From Ancrocorticia sp. (lineage in GTDB: Bacteria; Actinomycetota; Actinomycetes; Actinomycetales; Actinomycetaceae): 41,843 nucleotides of DNA. The number at the start of each line of letters is the position of its first letter. Positions within the stretch are counted from its first letter, which is position 1. The stretch spans positions 1-41,843 of the forward strand of contig JALCLX010000014.1 of NCBI GenBank assembly GCA_022648165.1, in the 5' to 3' direction. Below are positions 1-8,668 of the stretch, piece by piece. Under the pieces are notes generated by a model that worked only from the letters and a program-made list of their open reading frames with translations, was not told where the DNA came from and ran no database searches. The position numbers were made by a program, and so were the translations under genes.

Positions 1-86
1 ACAGCCTTCGGGCTCTTCTCACGATCAACACCCACCGCGAAATGAGCCGCGCCGGATCACGGGACCAGTAGCAGTGGAGAAGAGCC

Positions 87-1859
87 ATGACATCCGACGA
101 CGCGGACGAAGCCGCCATCGACAGCCTCGTTGCCCCCACTCCATTCGCGGGCGCGATTGCCGTGTCCTACCTGCGTGTCTCCACCAAGGAGCAGGCCGAA
201 AAGGGAGGCAACGCGGAGGGGTTCTCGATCCCGGCTCAGCGTGAAGCCAACCAGCGCAAGGCCGACCAGCTGGGTGCGACCATCGTCGAGGAGTTCGTCG
301 ACGCGGGCGAGTCCGCACGCAAGGCCGACCGGCCCGAACTCATGCGGATGATCAAGTACGTCGCCACCCATAAGACCAGCTACTGCATTGTTCACAAGGT
401 TGACCGCCTCGCCCGCAACCGGGCCGACGACGTCACCATCCACCTGGCGCTCAAGGATGCGGGCGTCACTCTGGTCTCCGCCACGGAGAACATCGACGAG
501 ACCCCTTCGGGCATGCTGCTGCACGGCATCATGTCCTCGATTGCGGAGTTCTACTCCCGCAACCTTGCCACCGAAGTCGTCAAGGGCCTGTCCCAGAAGG
601 CTGCCCAGGGTGGCACCGTCACGAACGCCCCGATCGGGTACCGCAATGTCGGCATCCGTGACGACATGGGACGCGAGATCCGCACCGTCGAGGTCGACGA
701 GGAACGCGCGGGGCTGGTGCGTTGGGCCTTCCAGGTCTTCGCCTCGGGGGACTGGACCACCAGCCAGCTTCACAAGGAACTCGTCGCCCGCGGGCTGACC
801 ACGTCGCCGACCCCACGGCGCCCGTCCAAGCCGATCGCGAAATCCACCGTCCACCGGATGCTCACCAACCCGTACTACAAGGACGTCATCGTCTATCAGG
901 GTGCTACCTACCGTGGTGCCCACGATCCGATCGTTCCAGTCGAGGTCTGGGAGCAGGTCCAGATCGTGTTGGGCACCCACACGTCCGCTGCCGATGCGAC
1001 CCAGATCCACGACCACTACCTCAAGGGCAGCGTCTTCTGTGGGCAGTGCGGGTCCCGGCTCATCGTCTGTAACGCGAAGTCGAGTCAGGGCACGATCTAC
1101 CCGTACTTCGTGTGCTCTGCCCGCCACGCTGGACGGGGTGCCTGCACCCGCCAGGCGATGCTGATCGACGACGTGGAGCGCTTGATCGAGCGCTTTTACA
1201 CGCGCATCCAGATTCCCGCCGAGACCCGGCAGGCACTCTCAGGGATGATCCACGCCAAGTTCGACCAGATGATGAGTGAAGGTGCCGCCGAACTGGCCGA
1301 ACTTGCCGCGCGCCGTATCGAACTGGAGGGGGAGCAGACCAAACTCCTCCAAGCCCGCTATGCGGATGCGATCCCACTGGAGTTGCTCAAGCGGGAGCAG
1401 GACCGGATCACCGCATCGTTGGAGACCATCGACTTTAGGGTCCGGGCCCACACCGGCGAGTACGCCGATGCCCGGGCCAATCTGGATGACTCGCTGCTGT
1501 TGTTGGCCAATATCGCTGACATCTATGCCAACGCTGACGACGCGAACCGGCGTCTGTGCAACCAGGCGCTGTTCAAAGCGATCTACGTTGATGAGGACAA
1601 CGACATTCACGTCGGCTACCGGACGCCCTACGACGGGCTGTCGAACCCCGACCTCCAGGCCGATGCTCTCACCTGGGCCGACCAGGCCCGCGCCGCAGCC
1701 ACCGGGGCAGAGACAACCGGGACACGCAAAAAGGGCCAAGCCGGAACATCTTCCAAGGGTGGTCCCTTGGTCGAAGGTTTGAATTTGGCCCAAGTGGGGT
1801 GGCTGACGGGATTCGAACCCGCGACATCCTGGACCACAACCAGGTGCTCTACCAGCTGA
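87..1859 (+). CDS. Large serine recombinase (integrase) of an integrated element
   Basis: A 590-residue site-specific recombinase of the large serine (resolvase/invertase) class, which would integrate and excise a mobile element. The N-terminal catalytic domain spans about residues 25-175, with the nucleophile probably Ser32 in YLRVSTKEQ and the conserved VHKVDRLARNR segment. A Recombinase domain follows (from GGTVTNAPIGYRN). Then comes a zinc ribbon with CGQCG and a second cysteine pair (FVCSARHAGRGAC), and a charged, probably coiled-coil stretch near residues 395-460. The ATG at 87 has a GGAGAAGAG ribosome site at 76-84. The last 22 codons (ending GFEPATSWTTTRCSTS) are the antisense of tRNA-His, so this C-terminus was made by insertion at the tRNA. 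The rest of the element should lie left of the window. The family is certain; the element type (phage or conjugative) cannot be told. Confidence 0.93.
   Translation: MTSDDADEAAIDSLVAPTPFAGAIAVSYLRVSTKEQAEKGGNAEGFSIPAQREANQRKADQLGATIVEEFVDAGESARKADRPELMRMIKYVATHKTSYCIVHKVDRLARNRADDVTIHLALKDAGVTLVSATENIDETPSGMLLHGIMSSIAEFYSRNLATEVVKGLSQKAAQGGTVTNAPIGYRNVGIRDDMGREIRTVEVDEERAGLVRWAFQVFASGDWTTSQLHKELVARGLTTSPTPRRPSKPIAKSTVHRMLTNPYYKDVIVYQGATYRGAHDPIVPVEVWEQVQIVLGTHTSAADATQIHDHYLKGSVFCGQCGSRLIVCNAKSSQGTIYPYFVCSARHAGRGACTRQAMLIDDVERLIERFYTRIQIPAETRQALSGMIHAKFDQMMSEGAAELAELAARRIELEGEQTKLLQARYADAIPLELLKREQDRITASLETIDFRVRAHTGEYADARANLDDSLLLLANIADIYANADDANRRLCNQALFKAIYVDEDNDIHVGYRTPYDGLSNPDLQADALTWADQARAAATGAETTGTRKKGQAGTSSKGGPLVEGLNLAQVGWLTGFEPATSWTTTRCSTS
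1753..1770 (-). terminator. Hairpin just downstream of tRNA-His
   Basis: A perfect 7-bp inverted repeat (CCAAGGG, loop TGGT, CCCTTGG) sits 25 bp past the 3' end of tRNA-His in its direction of transcription. A run of five T on the minus strand follows about 20 bp later. It could end the tRNA transcript, or be part of the recombinase attachment site. It lies inside the recombinase coding frame, so the role is uncertain. Confidence 0.35.
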
Positions 1860-1871
1860 ACTACAGCCACC
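1795..1871 (-). tRNA. tRNA-His (GTG), probable integration target
   Basis: A full cloverleaf reads on the minus strand. The acceptor strands GTGGCTG (1864-1870) and CAGCCAC (1799-1805) pair perfectly. The anticodon loop TTGTGGT carries GTG, and the T loop is GGTTCGAATCC. The extra 5' G typical of tRNA-His is encoded at 1871, discriminator C is at 1798, and CCA is encoded at 1795-1797. The 3' two-thirds of the gene overlaps the end of the recombinase reading frame on the other strand. This suggests that the element restored the tRNA 3' part when it inserted. Confidence 0.95.
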
Positions 1872-1973
1872 ATTGATCGCGCCGCAACGAAGCAGCACAA
1901 GCGTTAACTATAACGAATACTCGCGCACAGCACGAATTGAGCGCTCGTGAACCACGCCACGGGCCTCCCTTTT

Positions 1974-2012
1974 CCGGTCGGTGTAGCCGATAAGCCGGTC
2001 GGTGTAGCCGAT
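1974..2012. repeat. Tandem duplication, 18-bp copies, period 21
   Basis: The 18-bp string beginning CCGGTCGGTGTAGCC occurs at 1974-1991 and again at 1995-2012, identical. It lies in the gap between tRNA-His and the ATP-grasp gene. No coding role is seen. Confidence 0.85.
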
Positions 2013-2043
2013 TTTGATGTAGCACGGCCTTACGCTGCACGGC

Positions 2044-2115
2044 CCAAATCCCGCGTGGCAGTCCTGTCCAAATCCCGCGTGGCGGTCCTGTCCAAATCCC
2101 GCGTGGCGGTTTTGC
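2044..2115. repeat. Three tandem copies of a 24-bp unit
   Basis: Units start at 2044, 2068 and 2092 with the core CCAAATCCCGCGTGGC. The first two differ at one base; the third diverges in its last bases. There are no spacers, so it is not a CRISPR array. It lies about 35 bp downstream of the ATP-grasp stop codon. Confidence 0.88.
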
Positions 2116-2131
2116 CCGTTGATTCCCGTGC

Positions 2132-2168
2132 CCAGAATGCGCGCAGTCTCGTCACCAGAATGCGCGCA
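2132..2168. repeat. 14-bp direct repeat at the 3' end of the ATP-grasp gene
   Basis: CCAGAATGCGCGCA occurs at 2132-2145 and 2155-2168 (period 23). The second copy encodes the final residues of the ATP-grasp protein (MRAFW). The first lies just beyond the stop, so a piece of the gene end has been duplicated. Confidence 0.8.
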
Positions 2169-3078
2169 TGGCGATGGCATCGGCAAACTTGGTCAAATGG
2201 CTTGGATCTTCGGAGAGATACAAGGAACCGTCGATCAAGGACACTTCCATCACGTAGAACTCATGCTCGTCTTCGGGACCACCGCGGACCATGTCGACTC
2301 GGTTGTAAAGCAGCAGCTCGTCCCGTCCAGAGACCTCAGCGATGTAGGCATGAAGGACTTGGCGGATTTCTTCGCCCCAACGCCATTCGTCTTCGGTGGC
2401 ATCAGCGGTGGAAACAACCCGTTCTTCCTGGATCGTATCGCCGGCGCGGAACCGCGGGTGAAGCATGGCCTGCTTATCTACGCGATATGCAGGAACGCCA
2501 TTCAAATAGATAAGGGAGATCTCCCCAGAACGATCAATCTCCTCAAGATACCGCTGCACCATCACCGTCCGGCCTTTGCGGAGCTCGTGCTGCGCATGCA
2601 GAATCGCGTCAGAGCGCGACAGCGGGTCTGTGGCGGTGTACCGTCCAGTGCCACGCCCGCCGGAGGACACGGCAGGTTTCACCACGAAGTCGCCGTCGGC
2701 CGGAAAACGCGTATGGATCTGATGCTTGCTGTAATGCGCGTCCGGTTCCAACCATGTGGTGGGAATGGTGGGTAACCCTCGTTTCTCGAGTTCGCGCAGA
2801 TAGTGCTTGTCTGAGTTCCAGTCGATCACGTTCGCCTGGTTGAGCAGCCGCGGCACAGTGTGCGCCCATTTCACAAAGCCGGCCCGATCACGCGCATAAT
2901 CGCGAACGGAACGGATTACGGTGAGGTCAGAAGCGCGCCAATCCACGCCCGGATCACTCCATACCGCAATCCGCGGTTCGATGCCGCGCTCACGCAGAGC
3001 GTCGGGCAAACCGGCCTCGTCGGCGTCAAGATTGGGAAGTTCCGCGCTCGTTACGAGCGTCACGACAGGTGCAGACAT
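2152..3078 (-). CDS. ATP-grasp domain protein (RimK/DcsG-like ligase)
   Basis: A 308-residue soluble protein with an ATP-grasp fold. The N-terminal pre-ATP-grasp part (about 1-110) leads to KRGLPTIPTTWLEP. The nucleotide-binding region follows: FVVKPAVSSGGRGTGRY with the ATP-contacting Lys and Gly-rich loop, then VMVQRYLEEIDRSGEISLIY. The acidic metal-binding end is near EVSLIDGSLYL. The family joins a carboxylate to an amine through an acyl-phosphate; relatives include the cycloserine-pathway ligase DcsG and RimK. The start ATG at 3078 follows AGGGGAT on the minus strand. It stands alone, with no biosynthetic partner nearby, so substrate and product are unknown. The family call is firm; the specific activity is not. 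Confidence 0.8.
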   Translation of the reverse strand: MSAPVVTLVTSAELPNLDADEAGLPDALRERGIEPRIAVWSDPGVDWRASDLTVIRSVRDYARDRAGFVKWAHTVPRLLNQANVIDWNSDKHYLRELEKRGLPTIPTTWLEPDAHYSKHQIHTRFPADGDFVVKPAVSSGGRGTGRYTATDPLSRSDAILHAQHELRKGRTVMVQRYLEEIDRSGEISLIYLNGVPAYRVDKQAMLHPRFRAGDTIQEERVVSTADATEDEWRWGEEIRQVLHAYIAEVSGRDELLLYNRVDMVRGGPEDEHEFYVMEVSLIDGSLYLSEDPSHLTKFADAIAMRAFW

Positions 3079-3119
3079 ATCCCCTAGCTTACTGAATTAC
3101 TGGCCGGCTGGGCGCCAGT

Positions 3120-3159
3120 TTGGCACGTTGTTTCTACGCCACATTGGCACGTTGTTTCT
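3120..3159. repeat. 16-bp direct repeat, period 24
   Basis: TTGGCACGTTGTTTCT occurs at 3120-3135 and 3144-3159, identical, in the gap between the ATP-grasp start and tRNA-Lys. Confidence 0.85.
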
Positions 3160-3292
3160 GGCCACGATGGACGACGGCGCCACCGTTATCTGCGTGATCA
3201 GCACCGATATGCCCGTGTGTTAGATTTTATGGCGCTGAAAGCCGCACCAATTTGCCCTCCGCGCCGAATCCGGGTAAGTTATTTCCCTGTCA

Positions 3293-3365
3293 GCACCGCT
3301 AGCTCAACTGGCAGAGCAATTGACTCTTAATCAATGGGTTCAGGGTTCGAGTCCCTGGCGGTGTA
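3293..3365 (+). tRNA. tRNA-Lys (CTT)
   Basis: The 73-nt cloverleaf begins GCACCGC (acceptor) and closes with GCGGTGT plus discriminator A, giving a G-U first pair. The anticodon stem ATTGA/TCAAT encloses the loop CTCTTAA, with anticodon CTT. The T arm is CAGGGTTCGAGTCCCTG. CCA is not encoded. A T-run terminator follows within 40 bp. Confidence 0.95.
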
Positions 3366-3371
3366 CGAGGG

Positions 3372-3405
3372 AACGGCACTCTGCGTTGGCGGGGCGCCGT
3401 TTTTT
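3372..3405 (+). terminator. Terminator of tRNA-Lys
   Basis: AACGGC at 3372-3377 pairs with GCCGTT at 3396-3401, running straight into a six-T tract (3400-3405). The loop is long (18 nt), so the hairpin is modest. Position and T-run support termination of the tRNA transcript before the helicase gene. Confidence 0.6.
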
Positions 3406-3467
3406 GATATAGGCCATCGTGCGCCGCGGCCTCGAAGGCCGCAAGGGCACCAGTGTGAAGGTTGATT

Positions 3468-6161
3468 GTGAATACCGCCAACCCTGAGTTGAACATCGCG
3501 TTGGATCGCCTAGAAGCTCGTTTCGGTTTGGCTCCGGACGACGACGCCGTCTACGACGCGTTCTCGCAATGGGCGAAGTCCACCGGCCGCCCGCTTTATC
3601 CGCATCAGGAGGAAGCACTTCTGGCCGCGCTGGAGGGCGACCATCTGATCGTCGCAACTCCCACTGGATCGGGGAAATCCATGGTGGCTTTGGCGGCTAT
3701 TTTCGCTGCTTTGGCTCACGGCAAAACGGCTTATTACACGGCTCCCTTAAAGGCGCTGGTGTCGGAGAAATTCTTTGACCTGATACGCGTGTTCGGTGCG
3801 GATAACGTCGGTATGGTCACAGGCGATTCCGCAATCAATGCGGAGGCTCCCGTGGTGTGCGCCACCGCTGAAATCGTTGCCAACAGAGCGTTGCGGGAAG
3901 GCGATGGCGCAGGAATCGGCGTGTTGGTGCAAGACGAGTTCCACTTCTACGGCGATCCACAACGCGGCTGGGCGTGGCAGGTTCCGCTCCTCGAATTGAC
4001 ATCAACCCAGGAAGTAATGTTGTCCGCCACTCTGGGAGACACACGTTTCTTCGAGAAGGATCTGGAGCGCCGCACAGGGCGGCCCGTGTCCGTTATCAAC
4101 GATGCGCCACGCCCCGTGCCCCTCCATTTCCACTATTCGCTCCAACCCCTTGGCGAACTCGTCAAAGAAATGGTGCAGACCCACCGCACGCCCGCTTACA
4201 TCGTGCACTTCTCGCAGCGCGAAGCCGTCACGCAGGCACAAGAACTGCTCCCCATCAACCTGATAACAAAGGAACAGAAGAAGCAGATCGCACAGGCGAT
4301 CGGGGCTTTCAAATTCGGTCCGGGCTTCGGGCAAACGCTATCGAAACTGCTGCGCGCCGGAATCGGCGTGCACCACGCAGGGCTGCTCCCCCGTTATCGG
4401 CGGCTGGTAGAACGGCTCACCCAGCAGGGCCTTCTCCAGGTCATTTGCGGCACGGACACATTGGGAGTAGGGATCAATGTGCCAATCCGTACCGTGGTGC
4501 TCACATCGCTCTCGAAGTTTGATGGGACTCGTTCGCGGCACTTGACGGCCCGCGAATTTCACCAGATCGCAGGGCGAGCCGGGCGCGCTGGATATGACAC
4601 GGTTGGCGACGTCGTCGTCCAGGCACCCGAATACGAAATAGAAAACGCGCGCGCACTCGCTAAAGCTGGCGATGATCCTAAGAAGCTGCGCAAAGTGGTG
4701 AAGAAGAAGCCACCCGAAGGGCAAGTACTCTGGTCGGAAAAAACCTTCGAATACCTGCAGAATGCACAACCTGAAACACTGACATCGCAGATGAAAGTGG
4801 ATCATTCGATGGTCCTCAATGTCCTGCAACGTCCCGGTGACGCCGTAGCTGCAGGCATCAAACTCCTCACGGATAATCACGAACCGCCACGCGACCCAAA
4901 CCCTCTCCTCGAACGCGCCAAGGAAATCGTAGAGTCCCTCGCACTCGCGGGCGTATTGATTGTGCATGATGCGCACTGGCAGGCAACACATCCGGGCGAA
5001 TCAGCCATCACATTTGCCCGCGAAGTCCCGGACGATTTCGCCCTCAACTCGCCACTCGCGCCATTTGCGCTGGCCGCGCTGGACATCCTGGATAAGAATT
5101 CTGAGGATTACGCGCTGGACGTGGTGAGCGTGATTGAGGCGGTCCAAGAGGATCCAAAGCCACTGCTGTACGCACAACAACGAGCAGCAAAGGGAGAAGC
5201 AATCGCCCGAATGAAGGCTGCCGGGATGAGCTATGAGGAGCGCATGGCGGAGGCAGATCAGATCACGTGGCCAAAACCGCTCGACCATGAACTTCACGCA
5301 GCCCTTGAAATCTATGCGCAGACGAATCCATGGGTCACGGAATATGAGCTCTCCCCTAAATCAGTGGTGCGGGAAATGGTGGAAAATGCGCTCACGTTCT
5401 CCGAGTTGATTTCACGGTACGACTTGGCGCGCTCGGAAGGGATCGTGCTGCGTTATCTCACCGATACGTATAAGGCATTGCGGCAGACTGTTCCCCTCGA
5501 AGCGCGCACGCCAGAAATAGAGGACATCACGCAATGGTTGGGAGGCTTGGTACGCTCGGTTGACTCGTCATTGTTGGACGAATGGGAGGCGTTGCGCGAC
5601 GGTGCTGTCACGCTAGATGAAGTGACTGAGCTTGATAACGGCATGCGTGGCGGGGAACGCGAGCTCGCCTTTGGCGCGGATGCTGACGGGCACGTAGTTT
5701 TCTCACGAAACAGACACGCGCTGCGCACAGCGGTTCGCAACGCTGCGTTCCGGCGGGTAGAAGCCCTAGAACGCGAAGATTTCGATACGCTTGACGACCT
5801 TGCGCAGGCACCACTGTGGCCGGGAGCCTCAACGTGGGACGGCGACGCATGGGCAGATGCCACAGACCCGTATTTTGATGAGTACGACTCAATTGGCATC
5901 GATCAGGCGGCCCGCGGCGCACAATATTTCGAGGTGAATGAAAACGTTTCAGTGGCCGATCTGCTCGATGCTGGTATGCCAGAAGGGCCTGCGGCCGCAT
6001 TGGTTGATAGCCACAAGGCTGGACGCCTGTGGCTGGTGCGGCAAACCTTCGCCGATCCTGAAGGCGATGGATCGTGGGGCTTCTTCGCACTCGTGGATCT
6101 GGATGCTTCAGACCGCGAAAACCGCACGCATTTTGCCATTGTGAGCGTGGGAGAGAGGTAA
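3468..6161 (+). CDS. Ski2-like DEAD/DEAH helicase, probable DUF3516 type
   Basis: An 897-residue superfamily 2 helicase. Motif I is TPTGSGKS (about residue 63), motif II DEFH (about 155), motif III SATL, then GTDTLGVGIN and motif VI QIAGRAGRAG (about 365). These mark an ATP-dependent RNA or DNA unwinding core of the Ski2/Mtr4 kind. The C-terminal 500 residues are typical of actinobacterial proteins carrying DUF3516 after the helicase core; that domain name is recalled, not tested. The GTG at 3468 is preferred over a TTG at 3462 because the GAAGG ribosome site at 3457-3461 then has a 6-bp spacing. The next gene starts 2 bp after the stop, so the two are probably cotranscribed. The cellular target is unknown. 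Confidence 0.85.
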   Translation: MNTANPELNIALDRLEARFGLAPDDDAVYDAFSQWAKSTGRPLYPHQEEALLAALEGDHLIVATPTGSGKSMVALAAIFAALAHGKTAYYTAPLKALVSEKFFDLIRVFGADNVGMVTGDSAINAEAPVVCATAEIVANRALREGDGAGIGVLVQDEFHFYGDPQRGWAWQVPLLELTSTQEVMLSATLGDTRFFEKDLERRTGRPVSVINDAPRPVPLHFHYSLQPLGELVKEMVQTHRTPAYIVHFSQREAVTQAQELLPINLITKEQKKQIAQAIGAFKFGPGFGQTLSKLLRAGIGVHHAGLLPRYRRLVERLTQQGLLQVICGTDTLGVGINVPIRTVVLTSLSKFDGTRSRHLTAREFHQIAGRAGRAGYDTVGDVVVQAPEYEIENARALAKAGDDPKKLRKVVKKKPPEGQVLWSEKTFEYLQNAQPETLTSQMKVDHSMVLNVLQRPGDAVAAGIKLLTDNHEPPRDPNPLLERAKEIVESLALAGVLIVHDAHWQATHPGESAITFAREVPDDFALNSPLAPFALAALDILDKNSEDYALDVVSVIEAVQEDPKPLLYAQQRAAKGEAIARMKAAGMSYEERMAEADQITWPKPLDHELHAALEIYAQTNPWVTEYELSPKSVVREMVENALTFSELISRYDLARSEGIVLRYLTDTYKALRQTVPLEARTPEIEDITQWLGGLVRSVDSSLLDEWEALRDGAVTLDEVTELDNGMRGGERELAFGADADGHVVFSRNRHALRTAVRNAAFRRVEALEREDFDTLDDLAQAPLWPGASTWDGDAWADATDPYFDEYDSIGIDQAARGAQYFEVNENVSVADLLDAGMPEGPAAALVDSHKAGRLWLVRQTFADPEGDGSWGFFALVDLDASDRENRTHFAIVSVGER

Positions 6162-6163
6162 CG

Positions 6164-6925
6164 ATGGTGACGATAAGCGAACAAAATCTCGAGGTCATTC
6201 CAAGCCTCGCTGAGATCCCAGGGCGCTACCATGCTTTGGAAGACACGGTTGCGGCGGCAGTACAAAAGGCAGGTCGGCAACGTGCAGAGGTCCGCATCGA
6301 GTTAGCTGCGAAATATCAGGCGCCGGAACGCGTCCATGCGGCGTTGCTTGCAGGCGCCACACTGTTAGGGCACAACATCATCCAACAGCTTGAAGAATCT
6401 GAGAAAGAATTGGCCGCCGCGGCAGCCCCGGCACATCGCACCCACGTGATCGGCCACGTCCAGCGCAACAAGGCACGCCGGGCCGTGGAATATGCACAAT
6501 GCATTGAAACGGTGGACACACTCAAACTGGCGAAACGCCTCAATGAGCTGCAAGAGGAGAGGATCGAAACCGGTGCTGCTGCGGGCGCATATGACGTCAT
6601 GTTGCAGGTAAATTCCTCCGGAGCCGAATCGCAGTACGGGATCGCTCCAGAGGCCACGCTTGATATAGCGGGCGAGGTAGCGCAACTGCCGCATCTGCGC
6701 ATCATCGGGCTCATGACAATCGGCGCCCACACCACGGATACGGCCGATATCGCGCATTCGTTCCAGGTGACCCGCGAACTGCGCGATGCACTGCAGAAGG
6801 CCGGTGTTAGCTCCGCAACTGAGCTTTCGATGGGCATGACCCACGATCTTGAGATCGCAATCGCGGAAGGCTCCACGATTATTCGCGTGGGCACAGCCGT
6901 GTTTGGGCCGCGCCCACGCCAATAA
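6164..6925 (+). CDS. yggS: YggS/PROSC family PLP-binding protein
   Basis: A 253-residue member of the YggS (PLPBP) family, single-domain TIM-barrel proteins that carry pyridoxal phosphate and keep its cellular level in balance without known enzymatic turnover. Family landmarks are the PLP lysine, probably Lys50 in ELAAKYQ, HVIGHVQRNK, and the phosphate-binding end LSMGMTHDLEIAIAEGSTI followed by RVG. The start ATG at 6164 follows GAGAGAGG at 6151-6158. A longer open frame upstream overlaps the helicase and is not used. The gene sits 2 bp behind the helicase stop and is convergent with cimA, with 13 bp between stops. The lysine context AAKYQ is less usual than the common SKTK form. Confidence 0.9.
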   Translation: MVTISEQNLEVIPSLAEIPGRYHALEDTVAAAVQKAGRQRAEVRIELAAKYQAPERVHAALLAGATLLGHNIIQQLEESEKELAAAAAPAHRTHVIGHVQRNKARRAVEYAQCIETVDTLKLAKRLNELQEERIETGAAAGAYDVMLQVNSSGAESQYGIAPEATLDIAGEVAQLPHLRIIGLMTIGAHTTDTADIAHSFQVTRELRDALQKAGVSSATELSMGMTHDLEIAIAEGSTIIRVGTAVFGPRPRQ

Positions 6926-6938
6926 CTCGCTGCACTAG

Positions 6939-8552
6939 TTACAGCCGGGGTTCTACTCCTGCACGCATAAGGCCGTAGACGTAACCGTCCGTCAGCGCCT
7001 CCCAGGACGCTTCGACGACGTCGTCGCCCACACCGACGGTGTGCCAGGTGCGCTTCCCGTCCGCCATCTCGATCATCACGCGGGTGATGGCGCTTGTACC
7101 CTGGTGTGTATCCAGAATCCGCACCTTGAAATCGATGAGTTCCATCGTGTCAAGTTCGCTATAAACGTTCTTGAGCGCGGTGCGCAGCGCCTGATCGAGC
7201 GCATCCACGGGGCCCACACCTTCCCCCACGCGCATGTACCGCCGGCCGCCGGCGTGAATCTTTACGGTGGCTTCAGAGAAGGTCTCCCCGTTGTCCGCGT
7301 AATCGGGGGTTGTGGAGACGTTGGCACGCCAGGCTTCCACCGCAAAATAGACAGGCCGTTTTCCGACCACATCACGCACGATCAATTCGAACGAAGCATC
7401 GGCCGCATCGTAGGTATAACCTTCGGCTTCTGCCTGTTTGATGCGCCGCGTGATCTCCGTGAGGTAGTCCTTGCGCCCGGAAAGGTCAATACCAAATTCC
7501 CGTGCCTTGAGCTCGATGGACGCGCGCCCGGCCATGTCGGATACGATCATGCGCATATCGTTGCCCACGGCAAGCGGATCGACGTGCTGGTAGAGATGCG
7601 GATCCACCCGGATGGCAGAGGCATGCAAGCCGGCCTTATGCGCGAATGCTGACGTCCCTACATACGGCTGGCGGGCATAGGGCGAGATATTCGTAATCTC
7701 GGACGCCGTGTGCGACACGGCGGTCAAACGTTCCAGCTGTTCCGGTGTGGCGATCTCAAAATCTGTTTTGAGCGCCAGGTTGGCGATGATGGTCAACAGA
7801 TTGGCGTTGCCAGTTCTTTCACCGTATCCGTTGAGTGTGCCTTGCACTTGGCGGCAGCCCGCGTACACAGCAGCGATCGTGTTGGCGACGGCGCACCCTG
7901 CGTCGTCGTGCGCATGGATTCCTATGTAGGGATCGGATATTCCGAAATCGCGTGCCAGGCGCTCACGCAATTCGGATACCATTTCGCCTACGACATTCGG
8001 AAGGGATCCGCCGTTCGTATCGCACATAATCACACAGCTGGCACCTGCATTGTAGGATTCAGCCACAACGCGCGTGGTGTAGTCCGGATCAAAACGAAAA
8101 CCGTCAAAGAAATGCTCTGCGTCAATCATTACTTCGCAACCCTGTTCACGCAGATAGCTCACCGAATCGCGAACCATCGCCAGGTTCTCTTCTGGCGTGG
8201 TGCGCAGCGCGCGCTCCACATGCCGAATGTCTGACTTGGCCACTAGGGTGATCACGTGTGCTCCGGAGGCAACAAGATCCGCAAGTTGCTGATCATTGTG
8301 GGCCGATTTACCCGCCTTGCGTGTGGCACCAAATGCGACAAGCTTTGCCTTTCCCAGGTCGCCTTCACCGGCGCGTAGGCGATCGTAGAACTCGGTATCC
8401 CGCGGAATCGCGCCCGGCCAACCGCCCTCAATGTAATCGGTGCCGATTGCCTCAATGAGCGGCAACAGAGCAATCTTATCCGCTACAGATAAGTTGATGC
8501 CCTCTTGTTGGGCTCCATCGCGCAACGTCACGTCGTACACGTCGATTTTCAT
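6939..8552 (-). CDS. cimA: (R)-citramalate synthase
   Basis: A 537-residue enzyme of the isopropylmalate/citramalate synthase family, condensing pyruvate with acetyl-CoA to (R)-citramalate for threonine-independent isoleucine synthesis. It opens with DVTLRDGAQQEGINLS, the catalytic-barrel motif of the long citramalate synthase form. IHAHDDAGCAVANT (metal-binding histidines) and GTLNGYGERTGNANL follow. The C-terminal 150 residues form the LeuA-type regulatory domain that senses end product in relatives. The ATG at 8552 has AAGGAG with good spacing. ilvE lies upstream on the same strand, separated by a strong hairpin, so cimA may have partly separate expression. Homocitrate or isopropylmalate synthase is less likely, given the length and N-terminal motif. 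Confidence 0.92.
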   Translation of the reverse strand: MKIDVYDVTLRDGAQQEGINLSVADKIALLPLIEAIGTDYIEGGWPGAIPRDTEFYDRLRAGEGDLGKAKLVAFGATRKAGKSAHNDQQLADLVASGAHVITLVAKSDIRHVERALRTTPEENLAMVRDSVSYLREQGCEVMIDAEHFFDGFRFDPDYTTRVVAESYNAGASCVIMCDTNGGSLPNVVGEMVSELRERLARDFGISDPYIGIHAHDDAGCAVANTIAAVYAGCRQVQGTLNGYGERTGNANLLTIIANLALKTDFEIATPEQLERLTAVSHTASEITNISPYARQPYVGTSAFAHKAGLHASAIRVDPHLYQHVDPLAVGNDMRMIVSDMAGRASIELKAREFGIDLSGRKDYLTEITRRIKQAEAEGYTYDAADASFELIVRDVVGKRPVYFAVEAWRANVSTTPDYADNGETFSEATVKIHAGGRRYMRVGEGVGPVDALDQALRTALKNVYSELDTMELIDFKVRILDTHQGTSAITRVMIEMADGKRTWHTVGVGDDVVEASWEALTDGYVYGLMRAGVEPRL

Positions 8553-8618
8553 GATGCTCCTTGGCTAGCCGGTCTCTCATACGGCAACTAAATCATTACA
8601 AAAATGTGATAGGTATGG

Positions 8619-8655
8619 CGAAGGGCGGTGTCGCTTGTGGCGGCACCGCCCTTCG
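8619..8655 (-). terminator. Strong hairpin between ilvE and cimA
   Basis: Perfect 12-bp arms (8619-8630 and 8644-8655) with a 13-nt loop lie 13 bp after the ilvE stop. On the minus strand there is no immediate U-run; TTTTT appears about 15 bp on. It is likely a partial terminator or mRNA-stabilising hairpin that lowers read-through from leuB-ilvE into cimA. Confidence 0.6.
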
Positions 8656-8668
8656 TTGAAATCAACTC

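Noticed and set aside
1-45. The end of an upstream plus-strand coding frame stopping at 43-45
   Set aside because: Only 14 codons are visible with no recognisable sequence, so it cannot be separated from chance.
57-1127. A 356-codon open frame on the minus strand, antisense to the recombinase
   Set aside because: It has no recognisable domain or ribosome site, while the plus strand encodes a clear recombinase. High-GC codon bias creates such shadows.
1908-2186. A repetitive 92-residue minus-strand frame (HAGFGQD repeats)
   Set aside because: It is simply the translation of the tandem repeats at 1974-2115, overlaps the ATP-grasp 3' end, and has no ribosome site.
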